The notes beneath the pieces are model-generated. The model saw only the letters and a list, made by a program, of their open reading frames with translations. It was not told the origin of the DNA and did no database searches. From contig JAEXFN010000022.1 of the NCBI GenBank assembly GCA_023400055.1, positions 1 to 20,778 on the forward strand: 20,778 nucleotides of DNA, in the 5' to 3' direction. This DNA is from Bacillota bacterium. Lineage in GTDB: Bacteria; Bacillota; UBA4882; UBA8346. The translations under genes and the position numbers were made by a program. This document shows positions 1-6,931 of this stretch, piece by piece. The first letter of the stretch is position 1. Every line of letters begins with the position of its first letter.

Positions 1-9
1 TACTTATAT

Positions 10-114
10 AGCTTGTTGAGCGACTGAAATAGCTTGTTGAGCGACTGAAAGAGCTTGTTGAGCGACTGAAAGAGCTTGTTGAGCGACTGAAAGAGCTTGT
101 TGAGCGACTGAAAG
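10..114. repeat. 21-bp tandem repeat array, 5 near-identical copies
   Basis: Five head-to-tail copies of a 21-bp unit start at 10, 31, 52, 73 and 94, with a truncated sixth (AGCT) at 115-118. Each contains the core GTTGAGCGACTGAAA. Copy 1 ends in T where the others end in G. Because 21 bp is seven codons, one forward frame reads as the heptad LVERLKE, but in-frame TAG codons at 9-11 and 30-32 break it, so I do not call a gene. All three reverse frames stay open, as expected for a short repeat. The array may continue to the left of the window. It shares period and a GAAAG core with the array at 9735-9965. Confidence 0.93.
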
Positions 115-365
115 AGCTCCTTGACTCGGTATTTATCTTTATTAAGTGCACCGCATGCTGTTAAATATCCAACCTGTCAAACACGCTTACTTAAAAGTAC
201 TTCCCATTGGGCGGGCGGCTTTGTTAATGCTAGGGGAGGGCTCAGCGTCAACGCCGGCCTCTTTATCAATCTCCCATTGAAAGCCAGCCGCGTCTTTGCT
301 GAGCAAACTTGATAATCAGATCTGATTTCATTTTGTGAATAAATGAACGCAGGTAATTACCGCCG

Positions 366-398
366 CAGTTGCAGTTGTGGATAAAGCACTTGCAACTG
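366..398. promoter_or_regulatory. 8-bp inverted repeat with 17-nt spacer
   Basis: CAGTTGCA (366-373) is exactly complementary to TGCAACTG (391-398). It could be a hairpin or a protein-binding dyad. No T-tract follows, so it is not an intrinsic terminator. The role is unknown and chance occurrence in AT-rich DNA is possible. Confidence 0.3.
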
Positions 399-556
399 GG
401 GAAGCTGGAGGATTAATAATTAATATTGTAACGGAAGCAATATAAACCCACATTAAGTGGGCGGGGTGAGTTCGCTGGATCCTAGTTATTAATGGAAGCA
501 AGTTTATGAGCGATGAAGGAATCGGCTGGTGATAATCAATAATTAGAAAAGAAGGC

Positions 557-585
557 TTGATTTTTTGATGCGGCGAAGGTATTAT
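557..585 (+). promoter_or_regulatory. Candidate sigma-A promoter for the amino-sugar operon
   Basis: TTGATT at 557-562 (4/6 to the -35 consensus) and TATTAT at 580-585 (5/6 to the -10 consensus) are separated by exactly 17 bp. Transcription would start near 592, leaving a leader of about 150 nt before the ROK gene. That leader would contain the small ORF at 633 and the palindrome at 696. The assignment rests only on consensus match, spacing and position. Confidence 0.5.
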
Positions 586-632
586 AAAAGTGCAAGTTAC
601 TTTTTTATACTTATAAACAAAGTTAGTTCGTA

Positions 633-749
633 ATGCCTTCTAAAGAGCAAGCTCAATTGTTTGATGACGTAAAGGAGATTATTATCATTAATAACTTTTT
701 TAGACTAAAAAACAAAGTCGAAACGACGATGAATGGAGCGTTGGAATGA
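633..749 (+). CDS. Possible small ORF (38 aa) coupled to the regulator gene
   Basis: An ATG at 633 opens 38 codons and ends with TGA at 747-749, which overlaps the ATG of the ROK gene at 746 in an ATGA arrangement typical of translational coupling. The product would be small and charged, starting MPSKEQAQLFDDVKEI with a hydrophobic run of isoleucines near residues 16-19. I do not recognise it. Against it: no clear Shine-Dalgarno precedes 633 (upstream is AAAGTTAG), and the candidate operator palindrome sits inside it. It could be a leader peptide, a remnant, or a chance frame. Confidence 0.25.
   Translation: MPSKEQAQLFDDVKEIIIINNFFRLKNKVETTMNGALE
696..712. promoter_or_regulatory. Perfect 17-bp palindrome, candidate ROK operator
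   Basis: TTTTTTAG-A-CTAAAAAA is a perfect 8+1+8 palindrome whose right end lies 33 bp before the ROK regulator start. AT-rich interrupted palindromes are usual binding sites for ROK repressors of the NagC/XylR group, and operators of XylR-type regulators also have TTAG...CTAA ends. Its place downstream of the candidate promoter fits roadblock autoregulation. That the neighbouring protein binds it is inference. Confidence 0.45.
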
Positions 750-1978
750 ACCGGACGAGAAACGCTAGCAACAGTAAGGATCTAAGAGTGCTAAATCGGA
801 TGCTTGTTCTTGATACAATACGTCACAACGGGCTGATTGCCCGCCATGAAGTGGCCAAAGCCACCGGCTTGGCCGCGCCGACGGTAACGGTGATCGTCAA
901 CGATCTGATCAAATGGAATATCGTTCATGAAGTGGGCCACGGCGAATCGAACGGGGGCCGCCGGCCGGTAATGCTGGAGCTGAACTCCAGAGCCGCTTAT
1001 CTCTTTGTAACGCGGATTCAACGCGGCGAGATTCTCACTGCCATGATGGATTTAGCGGGAAATAGTTTGAAAATGCAACGCCAGGCACTGGACACCACTT
1101 CGCCGGAAGAGGTCGTAGCCGTGATCGGTTCATCGTTTGACCGGATGGTAGCCGACCCGGACATTGCGCGCGAGAAGGTACTGTGGTGCGGGGTCGCTTC
1201 GCCTGGTTTGGTAAATTCCTTTGCAGGGATCGTAGAACGCTCTTCCAACCTGCGCTGGGGGAAAATCCAATTGGCTAAGTTGTTGTCGCAGCGGCTGGAT
1301 GGCATCCCGGTGCGGATCGAAAACATTTCCAATGCGGCCGCATTGGGCGAAAAGACCTTTGGCGCCGGTTACTCTTGTCCCAACTTGATCTTCCTCAATC
1401 TATCGGTCGGGATCGGGGCTGGGATCATCCTTAATGGCGAATTGTTCGGCGGTGCCCGGGGTTACGCCGGGGAGATCGGTTCGGCCAGGATAGCGTCGTT
1501 GCCAGAGCCCGATATCACCGATTCCAGCGCAAAATATGTCACGTTTGAAGAGAAATGCGGGGTTCGGGCGATTGTGGAGCAGATTAAGGCCCAAGTTCCG
1601 GAAACCGTGTTTGTCGACTGTGGGATATCCAAGGAGCGGGTCGGCGTCGAGGACATCTTCCGGCCGCCGCTGCTGGAAGTCCCGGAGATTCAAAGCATTA
1701 TTTCGGAAGCAAGTTGCCTGGTGGGCATGAAAGTAGCGGAACTGATCAGTCTTTTCAATACGGAAATGATTATTCTCGGCGGAGAATTGACCCGGGCCGG
1801 AAATCTGTTGCTGGATACAGTGATCGCAACGGTAGCTGCCAATACCTTGAAAGAAATGCGGGAGTCGGTCAAGATCAGCATTTCATCCATGCGGGAGGAT
1901 CCGGCCCTAATGGGGGCTTACGCTTTGGTATTGGAACAATTGTTTCATTCCGAGACTTGGATCGGCAATGAGACGTGA
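746..1978 (+). CDS. ROK-family transcriptional regulator (NagC/XylR type), zinc motif absent
   Basis: 410 aa. An N-terminal winged-helix DNA-binding domain (about residues 14-75, with NRMLVLDTIRHNG and VAKATGLAAPTVT as helix-turn-helix) precedes a ROK sugar-binding fold (about 85-400, with GVASPGLVNS at 149-158 and GIGAGIILNGELFGGARG at 222-239). ROK kinases carry an ENDANAAALGE-like motif; here it is ENISNAAALGE (192-202), so the catalytic Asp is missing. The usual zinc ligands are also gone: the GExGH histidine is Ser246, and the CxCGxxGCxE cluster is replaced by a stretch with a single Cys271. The protein is therefore a regulator, not a kinase, and probably zinc-free. It leads an amino-sugar operon, so an amino sugar or its phosphate is the likely effector. 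A weak SD (GGAGCG) precedes ATG 746. Confidence 0.88.
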   Translation: MNRTRNASNSKDLRVLNRMLVLDTIRHNGLIARHEVAKATGLAAPTVTVIVNDLIKWNIVHEVGHGESNGGRRPVMLELNSRAAYLFVTRIQRGEILTAMMDLAGNSLKMQRQALDTTSPEEVVAVIGSSFDRMVADPDIAREKVLWCGVASPGLVNSFAGIVERSSNLRWGKIQLAKLLSQRLDGIPVRIENISNAAALGEKTFGAGYSCPNLIFLNLSVGIGAGIILNGELFGGARGYAGEIGSARIASLPEPDITDSSAKYVTFEEKCGVRAIVEQIKAQVPETVFVDCGISKERVGVEDIFRPPLLEVPEIQSIISEASCLVGMKVAELISLFNTEMIILGGELTRAGNLLLDTVIATVAANTLKEMRESVKISISSMREDPALMGAYALVLEQLFHSETWIGNET

Positions 1979-2010
1979 ATAGACCTTTCTAGAGCGTAAT
2001 TCTTCCTGAT

Positions 2011-2026
2011 GGTTTGATTGCAAACC
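2011..2026. promoter_or_regulatory. GGTTTG-N4-CAAACC dyad between regulator and nagA
   Basis: GGTTTG at 2011-2016 and CAAACC at 2021-2026 form a perfect 6-bp inverted repeat with a 4-nt spacer in the 110-nt gap between the ROK gene and nagA. It could be a second operator or a short mRNA hairpin. No promoter elements could be assigned with confidence next to it. Confidence 0.3.
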
Positions 2027-2076
2027 GGGCAGACGAGGGAAAGCCAATAAGACAATTTAGGCACAGAAACGTTCTG

Positions 2077-2082
2077 AAGGAG
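2077..2082 (+). promoter_or_regulatory. Ribosome binding site fixing the nagA start
   Basis: AAGGAG lies 6 nt before the ATG at 2089. An in-frame TTG at 2014 would add 25 residues, but it has no comparable Shine-Dalgarno and the added residues do not look like part of the deacetylase fold. This site decides for the 2089 start. Confidence 0.85.
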
Positions 2083-2088
2083 CAACTT

Positions 2089-3312
2089 ATGAACAGACCA
2101 ATTTTAATAACCAATGGAACCGTGATCACCCCGTTTCGGGAGATCCATAACGCCGCCGTTTTGGTTAATGGAGATCGAATTCAGGACTTCGGACCTGTCT
2201 ATGAGATCACTACTCCCGACAATGCGGAGGTCATTGATGCGCGCGGGGCATATATCGGCCCGGGATTTATCGATCTTCACCTTCACGGCGCATGGGGAGG
2301 CGACGTCATGGCCGGAACCGTCGCCGATTTACAGCGGATGGCGGCTGGATTGGCGCGTAGCGGAGTCACATCCTTCCTTCCCACTACCCTTTCCGGGCCG
2401 TTGACTGAAATTGAAAAGGCTTTGCAGGGAATTCAGGAAACAACGGGCTCCGAAAAGGGCGCGAAAATCATCGGCGCTCACGTCGAAGGGCCGTACTTTA
2501 ACATCGAACAGAAGGGTGCACAAAACCCACAGTACATTATCCCGCCGCGGCCCGAGGATTATTTGCCGTTGTTGGAGCGGTACCCGTGTATCAAGCGGGT
2601 TTCGGCTGCGCCGGAGCTGGATGGGGCCTTGGAGTTGGGGCGCGAATTGACAAAGCGGGGAATTGTAGCGTCGATTGCCCATTCCAACGCCACCTATCAA
2701 CAAGTATTGGCGGCGATCGAGAACGGCTTTACCCACACCACTCACATTTACTCGGGAATGTCGACGGTCTTCCGAATGGACGCTTACCGGGTCGCGGGAG
2801 TGCTCGAATCGACTTTGTTGCTGGATGAGCTGACTACCGAAATGATTGCCGATGGCCACCATCTGCCGCCCAGCTTAATGAAGTTGGTGTTGAAAACCAA
2901 AGGGTTAGAGCGGGTTTGCGTAGTTTCTGATTCGCTGGCCGCCGCCGGATTAGGACCGGGTCAATACCAATTGGGCGGTCTGGAGGTCGTGATTGAGGCG
3001 GATGTTCCGCCGATTTTTGAAATTCCGACTCAACCCCGCAATTATGTGGCCAAACTGACCGATCGCAGCGCCTTTGCCAGCAGCGTGGCGACAATGGACC
3101 AGCTAATTCGAAATTTAATCCAATTCGTGGGATTGAACGTGGTTGACGCCGTCAAATTGGCCACGATTAATCCGGCCCGGATGCAACAGCTGGACCGGGA
3201 GATCGGTTCGATTGCCAAAGGAAAGAAAGCCGATTTGACAGTGTTCGATAGCACGGTGGAGATTCAATGGACGTTGGTTGACGGAAAGGTCATGTTCCAA
3301 AAAGAGTCATGA
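2089..3312 (+). CDS. nagA: N-acetylglucosamine-6-phosphate deacetylase (NagA family)
   Basis: 407 aa from ATG 2089. Cytoplasmic amidohydrolase-superfamily TIM-barrel enzyme that removes acetate from GlcNAc-6-phosphate to give glucosamine-6-phosphate. Visible motifs: the HxH metal-site motif at H64/H66 (FIDLHLHG), the metal-binding Glu at E133 (AHVEGPY), histidines H198 (IAHSNATY) and H219 (THTTHIYSGMS), and the catalytic-type Asp D281 (VVSDSLAAAG). The C-terminal IAKGKKADLTVFD returns to the small beta domain typical of amidohydrolases. Length fits the family (about 380-400). It lies between the ROK regulator and a LarA-like gene, with a NagB-type deaminase at the end of the operon, which supports the GlcNAc assignment. 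Activity on a related acetamido sugar phosphate cannot be excluded. Confidence 0.9.
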   Translation: MNRPILITNGTVITPFREIHNAAVLVNGDRIQDFGPVYEITTPDNAEVIDARGAYIGPGFIDLHLHGAWGGDVMAGTVADLQRMAAGLARSGVTSFLPTTLSGPLTEIEKALQGIQETTGSEKGAKIIGAHVEGPYFNIEQKGAQNPQYIIPPRPEDYLPLLERYPCIKRVSAAPELDGALELGRELTKRGIVASIAHSNATYQQVLAAIENGFTHTTHIYSGMSTVFRMDAYRVAGVLESTLLLDELTTEMIADGHHLPPSLMKLVLKTKGLERVCVVSDSLAAAGLGPGQYQLGGLEVVIEADVPPIFEIPTQPRNYVAKLTDRSAFASSVATMDQLIRNLIQFVGLNVVDAVKLATINPARMQQLDREIGSIAKGKKADLTVFDSTVEIQWTLVDGKVMFQKES

Positions 3313-3333
3313 TCATGGCGCCAGGAGGTTTTC

Positions 3334-4614
3334 ATGCGAGTGCTTTTGCCATATGGCGGTCGGGAGCTGGGAATGGAGATTCCAGACCAGTCGTTGCAGG
3401 ATGTTGCTTTACCCAACCCGTTGATTTCCCCTGCCGATCAAGCGGGTGAAGTTCGACGCGCTATTGAGAATCCCATTGGAATGCCGCCGCTGGAGGAATG
3501 GGTGAAACCCGATCAAACTGTGGCCATCCTTTGTGACGACATCAGCCGCCCCACCCCGACTTGGCTTATTTTGCCGATTCTGCTGCAAAAGCTGAACGAT
3601 ATCGGACTGCGGGATGCTCAGATTTTTGTGGTGTTCGCCCTCGGGAGCCATCGCCCCATGACCGAAGCGGAGATTGAACGAAAGCTAGGCAAAGCAGTCA
3701 AAACGCGATTAAGCTATTATCAATCGCAATTTGACAATCCCAGCCAACAAACTTATTTGGGACAGACGAAGGAGGGTGTGAGGATCTGGGCCGACCGGAA
3801 AGCGATGGCAGCGGATCTGCGCATCGGCATCGGCAGCATCGTTCCGCATCCGGCGGTTGGCTGGTCCGGCGGGGGCAAGATTATTTATCCCGGAATTACC
3901 GGAAAGAATACCGTGACCGCCTTTCACTTGCGGCATGGCCGAACGGTACAGAATATGTTCGGCATGGAAGAAAGCCCGGTGCGGCTGGAAATGGAACAAT
4001 GGGTCAATCAGGTGGGGCTGCATTTTATCATCAATGTAGTGGGCAAACCCGAAGGTCTCATCTATAAGGCGGTGGCCGGCGATTTTATACGAGCGCATCG
4101 CGTCGGAGTCGATTATGCCAAACGGTTATTTGGCGTCAAGCTCCGATCAAGGGCTGATGTTGCCGTTGTGAATTCTTATCCGGCCGAGGATGATTTTTGG
4201 CAGGCGACCAAGGGTGTGTTGGCCGGGGAATCGATCGTCAAAGACGGTGGGACGCTCATTTTAGTATCGCCATGCACTGAAGGAATCGGGCCTCATCCGC
4301 ATTATCCGGCCGCGATCGGCGATCCTGATTGGGAAACCAAGCTCCAATCGGAGTTCATTTCCTCAGGGACCGGGGCAGATCCGCTAGCCATAGCGGTAGC
4401 GGCAACGATAGCCCGCATCCAACGGCGGATTCGTCTGGCCTTGGTTTCCGAGGGAATCGACGCTGCCGAATCCGAGAAAGCCGGGTTCATCCAATACAGT
4501 TCCATCGATGAAGCGTTAAACGCTGTTTTACCGCAATATGGACCGACGGGAAAAGTTTCGGTATTACCATACGGCGCAGAAACGGTTCCAATGGTCCAAT
4601 GCGAAAGGGGGTAA
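3334..4614 (+). CDS. LarA-like nickel-pincer (NPN) racemase/epimerase homologue
   Basis: 426 aa. The N-terminal domain matches the LarA/DUF2088 family: CDDISRPTP (67-75), GSHRPMTEAE (104-113), PHPAVGWSGGGKIIYPGITG (171-190) and FHLRHGR (197-203). In lactate racemase LarA of Lactiplantibacillus plantarum, K184 binds the pincer cofactor covalently, H200 ligates nickel, and H108 and H174 are catalytic. The equivalents here are K182, H198, H106 and H172, a constant offset of two, so the active site looks intact. Known family members racemise or epimerise 2-hydroxyacids. Its place between nagA and a SIS phosphosugar gene suggests a hydroxyacid or sugar-acid substrate made during amino-sugar use; the substrate is unknown. 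The cofactor genes larB, larC and larE are not in this window. AGGAGG lies 5 nt before the ATG, and the gap from nagA is 21 nt. Confidence 0.87.
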   Translation: MRVLLPYGGRELGMEIPDQSLQDVALPNPLISPADQAGEVRRAIENPIGMPPLEEWVKPDQTVAILCDDISRPTPTWLILPILLQKLNDIGLRDAQIFVVFALGSHRPMTEAEIERKLGKAVKTRLSYYQSQFDNPSQQTYLGQTKEGVRIWADRKAMAADLRIGIGSIVPHPAVGWSGGGKIIYPGITGKNTVTAFHLRHGRTVQNMFGMEESPVRLEMEQWVNQVGLHFIINVVGKPEGLIYKAVAGDFIRAHRVGVDYAKRLFGVKLRSRADVAVVNSYPAEDDFWQATKGVLAGESIVKDGGTLILVSPCTEGIGPHPHYPAAIGDPDWETKLQSEFISSGTGADPLAIAVAATIARIQRRIRLALVSEGIDAAESEKAGFIQYSSIDEALNAVLPQYGPTGKVSVLPYGAETVPMVQCERG

Positions 4615-4672
4615 GGAGGCTCAGGGTTGTTGTGCAACTTTTATAATTGATAAGAAATGAAAGGAGTCTAGC

Positions 4673-5431
4673 GTGAGTCAATACACTCAACAATATTTAA
4701 ATCAAATTACTGAAATTTTTCAGCGGATCGAATCCCACGAGCAAGAGTCGATTCAACGGGCCGCGGCTGTAATGGCCGACAGCATTATGAAGGATCAGGT
4801 CATTCATGTGATCGGCACTGGCGGTCATTCCAATATTGCCGCCGAAGAATTAATCTGGCGAACCGGCGGTCTGGTTCCGATCAATGCAATGCTGGACGCG
4901 GGGATTCAAGTCGCGAACGGCGCTAAGCGCAGCAATTACGTGGAACGTACTCCTGGCTATGCTAAAACCGTTCTGGAAAGTTATGGCGTAAAAAAAGGCG
5001 AAGTCATTATCATTGTTAATGCCTACGGGATTAACGCCATGACCATTGACGCCGCTTTGGAAGCCAAAAAGCTGGGACTGACGACCATCGGCGTTACCTC
5101 AACCGGCTTTGCCAATCATGTGCCGGCTGGACATCCTTCGCGTCATCCCAGCAATAAAAATTTGTATGAGATCGTGGATGTTTATGTGAATTGTCACTTG
5201 CCTCTGGGAGACGCGATTGTACAGTTTGAAGAGTTCCACCAAAAGATCGCGCCTTCTTCCACGCTGGTTAATGCCTTTACGATTAACCTGATGGTGGTCG
5301 AAACCGTGAAAACCTTGCTGCAGAAAGGTTTTGAACCCCCGGTATGGATGAGTGCCAATATGCCAGGAGGTGATGAAGCCAATCGGAAATGGGAAGAGAA
5401 ATATTTCGGCCGGATTAAGCATTTGCGATAA
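4673..5431 (+). CDS. SIS-domain phosphosugar-binding protein (UPF0309 type)
   Basis: 252 aa starting at GTG 4673, with AAGGAG 6 nt upstream. It has one SIS (sugar isomerase) fold: HVIGTGGHSNIAAEEL (45-60) is the phosphosugar-binding loop region, followed by VIIIVNAYGINAMTIDAALE and the LGLTTIGVTS strand-helix. The overall pattern matches UPF0309 proteins, which sit in carbohydrate clusters and lack a firmly assigned reaction. It is not MurQ, whose GAGTSGR motif is absent, and not GlmS, since there is no glutaminase domain. In this operon it could isomerise or cleave a phosphorylated amino sugar between import and NagB. The reaction is not determinable from the sequence. Confidence 0.82.
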   Translation: MSQYTQQYLNQITEIFQRIESHEQESIQRAAAVMADSIMKDQVIHVIGTGGHSNIAAEELIWRTGGLVPINAMLDAGIQVANGAKRSNYVERTPGYAKTVLESYGVKKGEVIIIVNAYGINAMTIDAALEAKKLGLTTIGVTSTGFANHVPAGHPSRHPSNKNLYEIVDVYVNCHLPLGDAIVQFEEFHQKIAPSSTLVNAFTINLMVVETVKTLLQKGFEPPVWMSANMPGGDEANRKWEEKYFGRIKHLR

Positions 5432-5525
5432 GACGCAAAGCCAAAGACGCGCCGTAGAGGGAGGGAGAGCAAGGCTCATTGCAAGTCTTCGTCCTGCAGT
5501 TATGATAAGAAAGGAGAAAATTTAA

Positions 5526-6836
5526 ATGAAAAGACATTTTCCCTTACTATCTGTTTTGCTGTTGGTAGTTTTTATGGCAAGCGGGGTCTTTGCCGAAGCC
5601 AAGCAGTTGCAACTCACGTTATGGCATATGGAAGCACGTCCCACCCGGATCAAGGCTATTGAAGGAGTTATCAATAAATTTAACAAAGCCAATCCGGATC
5701 TGAACATTACCGTGGAAGTCCAAAGTTGGAACGACGCGTACATCAAGACGGTGGCCGCGATTCAAGCCAACAAGGCTCCGGACTTTATCTTTACCATCCC
5801 CGATTTTAGCATGGATTTAATGTCGACCCGCAAAGTCCGGCCGGTGGACGACATCATGAAAGACTTGATGAAAAAATATCACGTTTATAAAGCGCCAGTC
5901 GATCCTTATTATTACAGCGGCCACTATTGGGGCGTCCCGCTGTACGGAATGTCGGAAGTGCTATGGTATCGCAAAGATTTGTTCCAGAAAGCCGGACTTA
6001 ACCCCAATCAACCTCCGAAGACCTGGTCGGGACTATTGGCTGCTTGTAAAACCTTAGTCGACAAAGGAGTGGTCAAGAACCCCATCGCCGTCGCAGGAGA
6101 CTGGCATCTGGCCACCGTGCAACAAGTTTATCCGTTGATGGTCGTGAACAAAGCGGAAACTATCATCGATGGCAAAGGGAAGATCACCTTTGATAATCCG
6201 CGAACCGTTGCCGCCTATCAAATGTACAAGAAGTTATTTGACATGTCGCCGACCGGCTCCGCTTCTTGGCAATGGGATCAACCGCTGTCCGCGTTCCTCA
6301 ACGGTGAAGTGGCGATGGTCATTGAAAAAGGCCAATACATGGAACAATGGGATTTGCGCACCACTCTTTCCCCGGACTTGTTGGGCGCCGCCCCCATTCC
6401 GGTTCCCGATAAAGGCGGACAACGGGGAACCGCTTACTTCAGCAATGCCATTAATTTGATGAAATCGGACACCAAAGTTCGTGACGCCTACAAGCGACTC
6501 GTCGACTTCTTGTATCAGCCCGATAACATGGCCAGTCTCTTGATCGGCGCCCCCGGCTTATTCCTGCCAGTAACGGCGGAAGCGGCCCAGTCTCCGATTT
6601 TGCTTGACAATCCTACCATTAAACGGCATCAGAGCAAATTTGAATTATTGATTGCCGAAGCCGATTACGGTAAGATGTATGGTTTTACCCAAAAACCGTT
6701 CCATCCCAGCATTGGACGGATTACCGGCCAGAATTTAATCGCGTGGACGGCGCAACGGATGATTTACGATAAAATGTCTCCGGAAGCGGCGGTGAAAGCG
6801 GGCGCGGCTAAAATGAAGGAAACACTGGACGATTGA
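5526..6836 (+). CDS. Sugar ABC transporter substrate-binding protein (family 1)
   Basis: 436 aa. The N-terminus is a signal peptide (residues 1-23: MKRH basic start, a hydrophobic LLSVLLLVVFMASG core, and VFA as a probable signal-peptidase-I site before Glu24). There is no lipobox cysteine. The mature part begins QLTLWHMEARPTR and follows the MalE/UgpB-like pattern of extracellular family 1 binding proteins (INKFNKANPDLNITVEVQSW; the PLYGMSEVLWYRKDLFQKAG region). It would bind a mono- or oligosaccharide outside the inner membrane and deliver it to the two permeases downstream. Amino-sugar or chitin-oligosaccharide specificity is inferred only from the operon. AAGGAG is 9 nt before ATG. A strong hairpin follows the stop. 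Confidence 0.92.
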   Translation: MKRHFPLLSVLLLVVFMASGVFAEAKQLQLTLWHMEARPTRIKAIEGVINKFNKANPDLNITVEVQSWNDAYIKTVAAIQANKAPDFIFTIPDFSMDLMSTRKVRPVDDIMKDLMKKYHVYKAPVDPYYYSGHYWGVPLYGMSEVLWYRKDLFQKAGLNPNQPPKTWSGLLAACKTLVDKGVVKNPIAVAGDWHLATVQQVYPLMVVNKAETIIDGKGKITFDNPRTVAAYQMYKKLFDMSPTGSASWQWDQPLSAFLNGEVAMVIEKGQYMEQWDLRTTLSPDLLGAAPIPVPDKGGQRGTAYFSNAINLMKSDTKVRDAYKRLVDFLYQPDNMASLLIGAPGLFLPVTAEAAQSPILLDNPTIKRHQSKFELLIAEADYGKMYGFTQKPFHPSIGRITGQNLIAWTAQRMIYDKMSPEAAVKAGAAKMKETLDD

Positions 6837-6849
6837 TGTAAACAATATT

Positions 6850-6891
6850 TTTTCTGACGGTCAGCCCGCTTCAGGGCTGACCGTCAGAAAA
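6850..6891 (+). promoter_or_regulatory. Perfect 18-bp intercistronic hairpin
   Basis: TTTTCTGACGGTCAGCCC (6850-6867) pairs with all 18 bases of GGGCTGACCGTCAGAAAA (6874-6891) around a 6-nt GCTTCA loop. It lies 13 nt after the binding-protein stop and before the first permease. There is no U-tract after the stem, so it is more likely a 3'-end stabiliser or RNase barrier that keeps binding-protein mRNA above permease mRNA, a common pattern in sugar ABC operons, than a full terminator. Partial termination is possible. Confidence 0.8.
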
Positions 6892-6931
6892 TTGATCGTA
6901 GGGTGGCGTATAAAGAAAAAGAGGTAATGAA

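Larger units (their letters stand above)
121..632. other. AT-rich non-coding stretch, no supported gene
   Basis: I see no convincing gene here. Reading frames are short, lack ribosome binding sites and do not resemble known proteins. A TTG-initiated 63-codon frame at 121-312 has no protein-like character and no Shine-Dalgarno. The stretch holds two dyads: CAGTTGCA at 366-373 with TGCAACTG at 391-398, and a small CCCAC/GTGGG hairpin at 447-461. The promoter listed at 557-585 lies near its right end. Confidence 0.6.

Noticed and set aside
10..114. CRISPR array
   Set aside because: Units are contiguous 21-bp copies without unique spacers, and no cas genes are present.
121..312. 63-codon TTG-started forward frame
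   Set aside because: No ribosome binding site, no recognisable protein features, lies in a non-coding AT-rich region next to a repeat array.
2014..2088. N-terminal extension of NagA from TTG 2014
   Set aside because: AAGGAG at 2077-2082 and the fold point to ATG 2089; the extension crosses the GGTTTG/CAAACC dyad.
4673..5431. MurQ N-acetylmuramic acid-6-phosphate etherase
   Set aside because: The GAGTSGR-type MurQ signature is absent and the sequence follows the UPF0309 SIS pattern instead.
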